Shown one piece after another: positions 7,453-13,644 of a DNA stretch of 13,644 bases. A model generated the notes under the pieces. That model made no database searches, was not told the origin of the DNA, and was given only the letters and a program-made list of their open reading frames with translations. The number at the start of each line of letters is the position of its first letter. Position 1 is the stretch's first letter. Source of the stretch: Coxiellaceae bacterium (GTDB lineage Bacteria; Pseudomonadota; Gammaproteobacteria; Coxiellales; Coxiellaceae); contig DMFG01000073.1 in the NCBI GenBank assembly GCA_003450655.1, positions 1 through 13,644 on the forward strand. Direction: 5' to 3'. The translations under genes and the position numbers were made by a program.

Positions 7453-8043
7453 ATGTTTAAAAAAATAGTTTTAATCCCTCTTGCAATGGTTATCTTACTT
7501 ATTTCTTTCATGAGTGCCACACTCGCTGCCTCAGAAAAAAAATCCAATCCACAAAAAGTCTACCCATCACCTGAAGGGTATTGGCTTATTAAGACGAAGG
7601 ATGATAAGCATGATCGTAGTGTTATTCGCATCAGTCTTGTTAATGGTCAACTGCAGGCAACCTTCGTTGCCCTTTTCTACGTAGAAGGGCGGTCATGGGC
7701 TCCAACCTGTATAGATTGTTTGGGTAAATACAAAGATCAAAAACTCATTGGTATGCGTTTTATGGAAGGTTTATCGCCTAAAGGTAAGAAGATTTATTGG
7801 GATGCCGTCTGGGATCATGGAAAAGTTTTTAATGCAGATACCAATAAAATCTATATCATCAAGTTACAACAAGTGGATCAAGGTCGTCGTTTGAAGATGG
7901 TAGGCTGTATGCAAGGTATCGGTGTTTTATGCCGGACCAGCTATTGGACAAGAATTACCTCTAAAAAACAGTTAAATAGATATCGTGCGCGTGGCGCTAA
8001 AGATCTTAAAACTTATCCTGCCACGCATGGGAAAGCTAATTAG
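7453..8043 (+). CDS. Exported DUF2147-family protein
   Basis: The 196-residue protein starts with a clear Sec signal peptide (hydrophobic 4-22, likely cleavage after ATLA, residue 25), so the mature protein is periplasmic or secreted. The remainder follows the DUF2147 (PF09917) pattern. It has EGYWLIKTKDDKHDRSVIRI (41-60), then the CxxC (C86, C89) in APTCIDCLGKYKDQKLIGMR. Next comes the W-x-G-like strand around YWDAVWDHGKVFNADTNKIY, and it ends with GCMQGIGVLCRTSYWTRI (151-168), matching the family's closing G-x-W-R element. The biochemical role of the family is unknown; a lipocalin-like barrel has been suggested. The ribosome site is poor (GGAAAAAAA). A related gene follows 65 bases downstream, with no terminator between, so the two are probably one operon. 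Confidence 0.8.
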   Translation: MFKKIVLIPLAMVILLISFMSATLAASEKKSNPQKVYPSPEGYWLIKTKDDKHDRSVIRISLVNGQLQATFVALFYVEGRSWAPTCIDCLGKYKDQKLIGMRFMEGLSPKGKKIYWDAVWDHGKVFNADTNKIYIIKLQQVDQGRRLKMVGCMQGIGVLCRTSYWTRITSKKQLNRYRARGAKDLKTYPATHGKAN

Positions 8044-8108
8044 TCTGGACAAATGATGTTTTGGGCCGTAAATTAAGCAACCCCTAAACGATTGATCTGG
8101 AGATGTTT

Positions 8109-8684
8109 ATGAAGCGATATCGACCATGTTATTTAGCGATAATCGGTGCAGTACTTTGGTGTGTTTCTACTGTCACATGTGCCAAGGTGCCACTACCATC
8201 CACTTTAGCTTGCTCTAAACAAAGCTCTTGTGCTTCTGTCGTTGGTTATTGGTTGACTATTGATGACAAGACGAATCAGCCTCGTGGTGTGGTTCGCTTA
8301 TACAGATACACAGATGACGGTAAGACCACGATTCAAGGTGTCTCTAAGTTTGGCTTTTACACACCTGGTCGAGAGTGGTCTAAAACCTATAATGGTCCGT
8401 ATCAACCTTATCAAGGCAGGAAGAATGGAACATTTTTAATCATGTACGGTTATGAGAATCAAGGTGATGGTCGTTGGTCAAATGGTCGTGTCATTGATAT
8501 TGATGGTGGAAAATCTTATAAATCACATTTGCAGCTGGAAGATCATGGAAATACCCTTAAATTATCGGGATGTATCATGTTTATATGTCGGTCACAGCAA
8601 TGGCATCGTTTGACTGATGCTCAATATCAACGTTATCTAGCTTTGTCGAAATCACAGGAAAAAATACATCCTAAAGGACCTTGA
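8109..8684 (+). CDS. Second exported DUF2147-like protein
   Basis: This is a paralogue of the preceding gene. The ATG at 8103 directly abuts the Shine-Dalgarno GGAG (8099-8102), so the ATG at 8109, six bases beyond, is the better start, giving 191 residues. A signal peptide covers the first 24 or so residues (likely cleavage near TVTCA). The mature part repeats the family order: VVGYWLTIDDKTNQPRGVVR, a YTPGREWS strand, a GDGRWSNGRVIDIDGGKSY strand and the closing SGCIMFICRSQQWHRL. The central CxxC of its neighbour is absent here (TYNGPYQPYQ instead), while the C-terminal pair of cysteines is kept. It is followed directly by a strong terminator. Function is unknown; an envelope protein is likely. 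Confidence 0.75.
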   Translation: MKRYRPCYLAIIGAVLWCVSTVTCAKVPLPSTLACSKQSSCASVVGYWLTIDDKTNQPRGVVRLYRYTDDGKTTIQGVSKFGFYTPGREWSKTYNGPYQPYQGRKNGTFLIMYGYENQGDGRWSNGRVIDIDGGKSYKSHLQLEDHGNTLKLSGCIMFICRSQQWHRLTDAQYQRYLALSKSQEKIHPKGP

Positions 8685-8705
8685 TCGCGCATCTGTTTTA
8701 TTATG

Positions 8706-8728
8706 AACCCGCATTTGCGGGTTTTTTT
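8706..8728 (+). terminator. Rho-independent terminator of the DUF2147 operon
   Basis: AACCCGC (8706-8712), loop ATTT, GCGGGTT (8717-8723), followed by an unbroken T run to 8728. The perfect 7-bp stem begins 21 bases after the stop codon of the second DUF2147 gene. Confidence 0.95.
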
Positions 8729-8751
8729 ATAACTTAATTAGGGGTAATGGC

Positions 8752-8766
8752 TAAGATTTAATCTTA
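8752..8766. promoter_or_regulatory. 15-base palindrome upstream of the 8895 gene
   Basis: TAAGATT-T-AATCTTA is a perfect inverted repeat around one central base. It lies between the upstream terminator and the next gene, a position suited to an operator. Downstream, a smaller repeat CGATG-ACC-CATCG (about 8777-8789) follows. The bound protein, if any, is unknown. Confidence 0.4.
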
Positions 8767-8894
8767 AGGGTGGCTCGATGACCCATCGGATTTTAGTGAT
8801 AAATTTTGTTAGACTGTGTTGGTCAATAACAAGTTTTGCCGATAGAGTGTTTTAGCTTTGAGGCATGATTGCAGTGATCTAACACGGAGGTAGC

Positions 8895-9434
8895 ATGAAG
8901 AGTCTTATTGAAGCCATTGGAATAACCTTGTGGAATACACCATGGTGGGTCTATGCGCTATTAGCGTATTGTATCATTGTCGGCATAAAAGCTGCTCGTG
9001 GAGGTGTAGTGCCTTACTTCAAGGTGATTATTATTCCTATTGTGTTTGCATACCTCTCTCTGGATTCATTATTTTCACATTTTTCATTGAATAGTTTTGT
9101 GTTGGCTGTGTTTTGTTCCAGTTTAGTGCTCGGGTTTTTGTGTGGCATCCTTCAAGCTTACAAGCAAAATATTGTTGCTGATCGATCACGATTATTAATT
9201 AAGATACCAGGTACGTGGTCGACTCTTATTATTATTTTAATTATATTTTTTACCAAATATTACTTTGGCTATGAAACTGCAGTGGATCCAAAATTATTAG
9301 AGAATACACACTTTGAATTTGCAATGTTGTTTGTCTCTGGTGTGACTGCTGGGCTATTTATTGGGCGCTTTGTGTATTACACGCGCCGATTATTTTATGG
9401 CCCTTCCGTTGAATTACATGATGATGAGTCCTAA
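8895..9434 (+). CDS. Five-helix inner-membrane protein, DUF6622-like
   Basis: The 179-residue protein has about five hydrophobic segments (15-34, 42-61, 66-88, 108-124, 141-162) with short charged loops, so it is an inner-membrane protein. From memory of the family, three stretches fit DUF6622: TPWWVYALLAYCIIVGIKAA near the start, IPGTWSTLIIILIIFFTKYY (104-123) in the middle, and VSGVTAGLFIGRFVYYTRRL (147-166) near the end. No function is known for that family. The start is well supported by GGAGG five bases before ATG. A spacer of 89 bases with its own regulatory hairpin separates it from virB2, so it is probably not part of the secretion operon. Confidence 0.75.
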   Translation: MKSLIEAIGITLWNTPWWVYALLAYCIIVGIKAARGGVVPYFKVIIIPIVFAYLSLDSLFSHFSLNSFVLAVFCSSLVLGFLCGILQAYKQNIVADRSRLLIKIPGTWSTLIIILIIFFTKYYFGYETAVDPKLLENTHFEFAMLFVSGVTAGLFIGRFVYYTRRLFYGPSVELHDDES

Positions 9435-9486
9435 CTCCGTAAAGGCTGATACCGTATTTTTAACGGGTTTTAAGCTCTATTAATCT

Positions 9487-9524
9487 TGGTAGTCTCCTTC
9501 ATATGATTTGAAGGAGTGCTACCA
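9487..9524 (+). promoter_or_regulatory. RBS-sequestering hairpin in front of virB2
   Basis: TGGTAG (9487-9492) pairs with CTACCA (9519-9524), and CTCCTTCA (9494-9501) with TGAAGGAG (9509-9516), leaving a 1/2-base internal bulge and a 7-base loop. The 3' arm contains the Shine-Dalgarno AAGGAG and the A of the start codon at 9524. The structure would block ribosome entry unless melted. A TATTAA box at 9478-9483 would place a transcription start near the first base of the hairpin. Confidence 0.7.
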
Positions 9525-9826
9525 TGCCAGTTCGACAGTTATCCGTTCTCTTATGTTCTATTATTATCGGATTATTTCCAGGGATAAGCTCAGCTTATAC
9601 TAATGATATCAATTCAGATCAGCTCACCAGTGTTCTAAATGCCTTAGTAGACCTTGTGACATCATCTCCCGCAAAAATATTATTTGTATTAGCAATTATC
9701 GGTGTTGGATATTCGACGTTAGCGTTGGGAAAAATGAATAAGTCACGTGCTTTAAGTGTCGTGATAGGGATTGGTATTGTTTTTTCCGCAGGATATATCG
9801 CTCAGCAATTAGGTTTTGGAACATGA
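9524..9826 (+). CDS. virB2: VirB2/TrbC-type conjugal pilin
   Basis: Precursor of the major pilin of a type IV secretion system, processed in the inner membrane and polymerised into the pilus. The 100-residue product has the family outline: an N-terminal signal sequence (about 1-24, cleavage after ISSA), a short polar stretch, then two hydrophobic helices (about 50-66 and 76-95) around a basic loop (KMNKSR). The Shine-Dalgarno AAGGAG fixes the start but is buried in a hairpin. Its stop overlaps the ATG of the next gene (ATGA), as expected for the first gene of a coupled VirB operon. Sequence conservation in this family is low; order and topology carry the call. Confidence 0.85.
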   Translation: MPVRQLSVLLCSIIIGLFPGISSAYTNDINSDQLTSVLNALVDLVTSSPAKILFVLAIIGVGYSTLALGKMNKSRALSVVIGIGIVFSAGYIAQQLGFGT

Positions 9827-10113
9827 TGGGCGTTAGTGAGATGAAGAGTCCATTATTTCTTGGGCTAACTCGACCATTGATGTTATGGGGCGTCACTATG
9901 GAATATGTCATGGTGGCTGGTATGGTCATCTTGTCACTTTGTATTTTATCGAATGCCCTATCTTGGATGCTATGTTATGTCCCACTGCACCTCATCGGTT
10001 GGATGGGGTGTCAATATGACCCAGCTTTTTTTAAAGTCGTTAATCAATGGGCGAGTTTAAGAGTGAATCCTAACCAAAAAATTTGGGGGTGTCGTGCTTA
10101 TGAACCCTTTTGA
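9823..10113 (+). CDS. virB3: VirB3/TrbD-like inner-membrane protein
   Basis: VirB3 is a small inner-membrane component that works with VirB4. The 96-residue protein carries the family signature near its start: KSPLFLGLTRPLMLWGV (8-24). A hydrophobic region (about 26-56) follows, then HLIGWMGCQYDPAFFKV (56-72), matching the usual P-H-x-x-G and D-P-x-F-F wording. The start overlaps the virB2 stop by four bases. ATG codons at 9826 and 9841 are alternatives, the last giving the shortest form starting MKSPLFLG. The 3' end overlaps virB4. Unlike some systems, it is not fused to VirB4. Confidence 0.9.
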   Translation: MMGVSEMKSPLFLGLTRPLMLWGVTMEYVMVAGMVILSLCILSNALSWMLCYVPLHLIGWMGCQYDPAFFKVVNQWASLRVNPNQKIWGCRAYEPF

Positions 10114-12562
10114 CGCTGTAAAGATCGCTCGACAAGAATTGCGTTGTTCCGATCGAATAAAAATCACACACCTTAATTCGCCTATGATTGCAGAGTCTGT
10201 AGATGGGATGTTGTTTGCTACGATAAGAGTCGATGGCTGCCCTTATGATACACAGTCAGACGAAGAGCTGATTGAGCATAAAACCCTCTGGCATCGTTTT
10301 GTGACATCATTAGATCCTTGTTTTGCATTACATGTGACTTTACATCGCCAGCGTGCTCATCGGGAATTATCGGGTGATTTTAGTAGTGATTTTTGTCGAG
10401 ATTTTGATAGAGAGTATCAATTGCAGTGTGATCAGACATTTTATCAAAACGCTTGGTATGTCACGATTATTCATCAAGGGGGATTTGATGCGGTATCACA
10501 ATCTTCTGCTAAGTGGTGGCATCGAGTCACTGAAAAAGCATTGATGCTTCAAAGACAACAGCTAAGACGAAATAATATAGCGTCGCTAACACGTGTGGTT
10601 AGTCAGGCGGTGCAGACCTTAGTGGCATTGAACCCTCATTGCCTGGGTCATAATGATAGTCAATTGGGTTACAGCGAATTGCTCAACTTTTTAGGAAAAC
10701 TATTCAATGCGGGTTGTTCAGTTCACTTAGCGAATCGTCAACCTCTGTTATTGTCATCTTGTCAGGCTGAGAGTCATGATGAATTATATCCAAAAGGTCA
10801 TCTAGGCCAGTGGCTAACACAGCGGTCGGTTTTTTTTGGCCGTTATATCGAATTTAAAGGTGTTGATAACGATACCCATCAAGTAGCAGCGATGATAGCG
10901 TTGAAAAGCTATTCTGATCATACATCACCAACGCAATTTGGCGCATTACTCACACTGCCCTGTGAATTTTTACAGGTGAACACCTTTGCATCAGTCCATA
11001 AGCAAACAGCACTGGATCGTATGAAACGACATATTCAAAAAATGATGACATTAAATGATCCGAGTCACAGTCAGATTGATGAGTTGCATCAAGCGCGTGA
11101 TGATTTGCAATCAGATCGATTGCGAATGGGCTGGCATCATCACGTGCTGATGCTCTATGCAAACTCGGTCAATGATCTTGAGTGTGCGATACAACAAGTG
11201 GTCGCATTATATGCCGAGGTGGGTGTTATAGCAGTACGAGAGACTATAGGGCAAGAACCAGCCTATTGGTCAATGTTACCGACGCATTTTAGTTATATAA
11301 CACGCTCTGCAATGATTAATTCATTAAATTTCGTGGATTTTTGCTCGCTGCATAATCATCGTCAAGGGTTTTATAACCGTAATTACTTACGGCAAGCTCT
11401 ATCTGTGGTTGAGACACCATCACGATCTCCGTTTTATTTTAACCTGCATTCTAAAGGGTCTTTTGATACGCCTTCTTCGGGTCATACCGTGATGATAGGT
11501 GGCAATGGATCGGGTAAAACCGTCGCTATGTGTTTTTGTGATGCGCAACTTGCTCGTTATTCAGGTCGATCCTTTTTTTTCGATAGGGATCATGGTTGTG
11601 AGGTGTATATCCGTGCTTGTGGAGGTGTTTATTTGACGTTTGAGCCCTCTAGTGAATCTTGTATTCATCTTAATCCATTTCAATTACCTTGCACTCCAGA
11701 AAATTCACTATTTGTTAAGGCATGGATGCAACAATTAGTATTGCGTAACCACGAAACTGAGCTAGATGAATTATCGATAAAGCACATCAGTGATTGTGTT
11801 GATTACGCTTTTACACAGTTAGCACCAGAATGTCGGTATTTGTCCACCGTATGTAGAAGGTTGCCTCCCAATTTTAATCGACATGATCGAATGAGTCGTT
11901 GGCTGCATGGTGATCATGGGGAGCCCGACGGTGAATATGCATACCTGTTCGATCATCCGGAAGATCAGTTATCATTTTCTCATAAAATGGGTTTTGATGT
12001 GACTCATTTTATGGATCATGAACCAGGACCTGTATTTATTGCCTTATCGATGTATTTATTTCACCGTATAGAGCAATCTCTCACAGGTCAGCTTGTATCG
12101 ATTTTTCTTGATGAAGGATGGCAATATTTAAAACATCGTTACTGGACAGATAAGTTAATACGTTGGCTTCCAACATTACGTAAGCGTAATGCTCATGTGG
12201 TATTTGCTACTCAAAGCCCAAAAAGTGTTATTACCTCAGAGTTATCTTCTGTCTTGTTAGATAACTGTGCCACGCAGATTTATTTTGCTAACCCTCAGGC
12301 AAAATCCGATGATTATCGATTAGGATTGAACCTAACCGAGCGTGAATATCACTGTATTAAGACCATCTCACCTCAATCGCATTACTTTTTGTATAAACAA
12401 GCTAACGATTCGTGTTTATTACGATTTCCTCTATCTGACTTATCAGGATATATGCGAGTTTTTTCTTCGACAACGGAGTCAGTGAAACGTTGTCATCGAT
12501 TAATGGCCACTCACGGAGAAAATCCAAACAACTGGCTACCACAATACATGGAAGAGCAATGA
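10100..12562 (+). CDS. virB4: VirB4/TrbE-type secretion ATPase
   Basis: This is the largest and most conserved ATPase of type IV secretion systems, sited on the cytoplasmic face of the inner membrane, powering pilus assembly and substrate transfer. Of 820 residues, the first 450 or so form the CagE/TrbE/VirB4 N-terminal domain and the rest the RecA-like motor. Walker A GGNGSGKT is at 467-474, followed by FFFDRDHGCEV. Walker B is in VSIFLDEGWQYL (D671, E672), and RKRNAHVVFATQSPKSVI (ATQ at 703-705) is the conserved motif after it. Length is normal. GTG at 10094 is also in frame, but GGGGGT at 10085-10090 is better spaced for ATG at 10100. It overlaps virB3 by 14 bases and virB5 at its 3' end. 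It appears intact. Confidence 0.97.
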   Translation: MNPFDAVKIARQELRCSDRIKITHLNSPMIAESVDGMLFATIRVDGCPYDTQSDEELIEHKTLWHRFVTSLDPCFALHVTLHRQRAHRELSGDFSSDFCRDFDREYQLQCDQTFYQNAWYVTIIHQGGFDAVSQSSAKWWHRVTEKALMLQRQQLRRNNIASLTRVVSQAVQTLVALNPHCLGHNDSQLGYSELLNFLGKLFNAGCSVHLANRQPLLLSSCQAESHDELYPKGHLGQWLTQRSVFFGRYIEFKGVDNDTHQVAAMIALKSYSDHTSPTQFGALLTLPCEFLQVNTFASVHKQTALDRMKRHIQKMMTLNDPSHSQIDELHQARDDLQSDRLRMGWHHHVLMLYANSVNDLECAIQQVVALYAEVGVIAVRETIGQEPAYWSMLPTHFSYITRSAMINSLNFVDFCSLHNHRQGFYNRNYLRQALSVVETPSRSPFYFNLHSKGSFDTPSSGHTVMIGGNGSGKTVAMCFCDAQLARYSGRSFFFDRDHGCEVYIRACGGVYLTFEPSSESCIHLNPFQLPCTPENSLFVKAWMQQLVLRNHETELDELSIKHISDCVDYAFTQLAPECRYLSTVCRRLPPNFNRHDRMSRWLHGDHGEPDGEYAYLFDHPEDQLSFSHKMGFDVTHFMDHEPGPVFIALSMYLFHRIEQSLTGQLVSIFLDEGWQYLKHRYWTDKLIRWLPTLRKRNAHVVFATQSPKSVITSELSSVLLDNCATQIYFANPQAKSDDYRLGLNLTEREYHCIKTISPQSHYFLYKQANDSCLLRFPLSDLSGYMRVFSSTTESVKRCHRLMATHGENPNNWLPQYMEEQ

Positions 12563-13257
12563 TGAAGGTATTTGTGGTGTTAGTTATATTGCTGTCACCA
12601 ACTTATGTATTAGCGATGTTACCTGTCATCGATGTCGATGCGATTAGTCAGTTATCCAACGAATATGCTCAACTGCAACATATTGACTCGATTAATACCC
12701 AAATACAAAACTATACGCATAATTTAGTCTCCGATGCGGAAGGTCATTACGGTTATGGTGGTTTGCTCAATTCGTCATCGGATCTTTCTGATCAAGAATA
12801 TTCACCTGATACATGGAATGAAGCCATGCAAGGCGTTTCTGGCCATGATAATGCTACTTATGAATCACTATGGGACGACTATGTTGAGAATCATTCACCG
12901 ATAACGCAAGAAGCGTATTCTAAAGGGGCCACAGAAGATGATGCGGCTATCTATCAACAACAAGTGAGTAATAACCAAGCCTCTGCTGTTCATGCAACTT
13001 ATGTGTTCAATGAAGTCAATCAAGAGTTGGAAAAAGTACACGATCTTTCTGATCATATTGATCAAGCGGAGAACACTAAGGCCGCAGTTGATTTGAATTC
13101 TCGTATCGCTATTGAACTCGCTTATATACAAATGGAATCTTTAAAAATGCAAAGTATCGTTAATCAGCAATTAGCTGAACAAACTTCCGCACATTTATAT
13201 GACCAAGCCATAGAGTCGCAATACCGAGCGTTACCGAAAGATACCAAGGAGACATAA
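12562..13257 (+). CDS. virB5: VirB5/TrbJ-like pilus-associated protein
   Basis: VirB5 is a minor, periplasmic or pilus-tip component involved in pilus assembly and target recognition. The 231-residue product has a Sec signal peptide (about 1-18, cleavage after YVLA). A long, mainly helical region rich in Q, N, D and A follows. The C-terminal helix pair has the characteristic string AVDLNSRIAIELAYIQMESL and then QLAEQTSAH, resembling the VirB5/TrbJ pattern of D-L-x-x-R-I and helical Q/L/A repeats. GGAAGAG at 12550-12556 is correctly spaced for ATG at 12562; ATG at 12559 is too close, and more distant upstream starts lie inside virB4. It overlaps the virB4 stop by one base from 12562. Family identity rests on position, signal peptide and the C-terminal motif. 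Confidence 0.85.
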   Translation: MKVFVVLVILLSPTYVLAMLPVIDVDAISQLSNEYAQLQHIDSINTQIQNYTHNLVSDAEGHYGYGGLLNSSSDLSDQEYSPDTWNEAMQGVSGHDNATYESLWDDYVENHSPITQEAYSKGATEDDAAIYQQQVSNNQASAVHATYVFNEVNQELEKVHDLSDHIDQAENTKAAVDLNSRIAIELAYIQMESLKMQSIVNQQLAEQTSAHLYDQAIESQYRALPKDTKET

Positions 13258-13409
13258 TGAAGAAGTATATGATGATTGTACTGTGTTTACTGCTAGTGGG
13301 GTGCTCGCATCCTTCATCGATTCAGTCTCCTTGTAATGATTTTGGTAAGAGGTGCCATCAGGTTCCCGTTAATACCTGGTTTAATGATGGGAGCACTAAT
13401 GAAGATTAA
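13257..13409 (+). CDS. VirB7-like small lipoprotein
   Basis: A 50-residue protein overlapping the virB5 stop by one base (TAATG). It begins MKKYMMIVLCLLLVGCSHPS: a basic start, a hydrophobic core and a textbook lipobox LVGC with the lipidated cysteine at residue 16. The mature lipoprotein would be only 35 residues, with two more cysteines (C26, C33) and the motif CHQVPVNTW. VirB7 lipoproteins are tiny, follow this plan, and stabilise VirB9 in the outer-membrane core; some bear an N-terminal cysteine plus a conserved short P-x-N stretch. The position after virB5 differs from the Agrobacterium order, but rearranged orders occur. An entry-exclusion lipoprotein is the alternative. Confidence 0.7.
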   Translation: MKKYMMIVLCLLLVGCSHPSSIQSPCNDFGKRCHQVPVNTWFNDGSTNED

Positions 13410-13644
13410 ATTATTCATGACTTTATTCATCATTGCCATATCCGCTAGTTGTCAACGCAATGATGCTTTATCCCATTTGAATTCAAATCAACTAGTGGAC
13501 GTATTATGGAATAGTGCACGCTTTGCTGAAAACAAGCTATCGATTAAGCCTTCTTTGGGATCCACCTACATCGTATGTATGGATGAGGTTGATCACACGG
13601 CTCATTGTGCGGATTTTTTTAATGCCATGTTGGCAAGAATACAC
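13399..13644 (+). CDS. Small exported or lipid-anchored protein of the secretion operon, cut by the window edge
   Basis: The open frame starts at ATG 13399, overlapping the previous gene by 11 bases, and runs without a stop for 82 codons to the end of the window. The N-terminus MKIKLFMTLFIIAISASC is a signal sequence. The cysteine at 18 might be lipidated, but SASC is a poor lipobox, so signal peptidase I cleavage is possible. The mature part contains LNSNQLVDVLWNSARF and ends near VCMDEVDHTAHCADFFNAML, with two cysteines 11 residues apart that could form a disulfide. No family is recognised. Position in the operon suggests an accessory periplasmic component or a surface-exclusion protein; the full length is unknown. 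Confidence 0.7.
   Translation, partial: MKIKLFMTLFIIAISASCQRNDALSHLNSNQLVDVLWNSARFAENKLSIKPSLGSTYIVCMDEVDHTAHCADFFNAMLARIH

Noticed and set aside
9452..9466. CCGT/ACGG hairpin followed by GTTTT as terminator of the 8895 gene
   Set aside because: The 4-bp stem is too weak and the T run is short. It may be incidental.
12490..12561. A longer virB5 starting at 12490
   Set aside because: That start lies inside virB4 and adds a polar stretch before an excellent signal peptide. GGAAGAG points to ATG at 12562.
1..13644. CRISPR array, tRNA or rRNA genes
   Set aside because: No regularly spaced direct repeats, cloverleaf pattern or rRNA sequence was seen by eye on either strand.

Overview
The window looks like an accessory stretch of an AT-rich, probably host-associated gammaproteobacterium. 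guaC is of the E. coli type, and the surroundings hold a GT90 glycosyltransferase, two DUF2147 proteins, a P-type (VirB/Trb-like) type IV secretion cluster and several genes in visible decay. A Legionellales- or Piscirickettsia-like organism would fit, but this is inference and the genus cannot be told from the sequence.

Layout. (1) 1-2410 is a decayed region. It has the last 21 codons of what may be an IS66-type transposase (2-67), a 269-codon plus-strand gene cut by one internal TAA (487-1296), and two converging minus-strand pseudogenes (2410-1720 and 1687-1366). The pseudogenes are recognisable only by following the reading frame across stops and frameshifts. The first is cysteine-rich; the second begins with a broken signal peptide whose frame is lost in a G8 run. 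(2) 2411-3782 is intact guaC (GMP reductase) with a candidate promoter. (3) 3938-4729 (minus) is an orphan cysteine-rich membrane protein. (4) 5182-7256 holds two convergent surface-polysaccharide genes: a GT90/LpsA-like glycosyltransferase and a UDP-glucuronate 4-epimerase-like enzyme. (5) 7453-8684 is a tandem pair of exported DUF2147 proteins closed by a clear Rho-independent terminator (8706-8728). (6) 8895-9434 is a five-helix membrane protein resembling DUF6622. (7) 9524 to the window end is the start of a type IV secretion operon: VirB2 pilin, VirB3, VirB4 ATPase, VirB5, a 50-residue VirB7-like lipoprotein and a further small exported protein cut by the window edge. These genes overlap by 1 to about 14 bases, so they are almost certainly co-transcribed and translationally coupled.

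How the genes work together. VirB2 to VirB7 would form the pilus and inner-membrane/core parts of one transport machine; VirB6 and VirB8-VirB11 are expected beyond the window. Just before virB2, a strong inverted repeat (9487-9524) pairs its 5' arm with the Shine-Dalgarno sequence and the A of the start codon. This suggests that expression of the pilin, and through coupling the whole operon, is gated at translation. The two sugar genes probably serve lipopolysaccharide or capsule synthesis. The 5' part of the window is a graveyard of genes that may once have encoded secreted or effector-like proteins.
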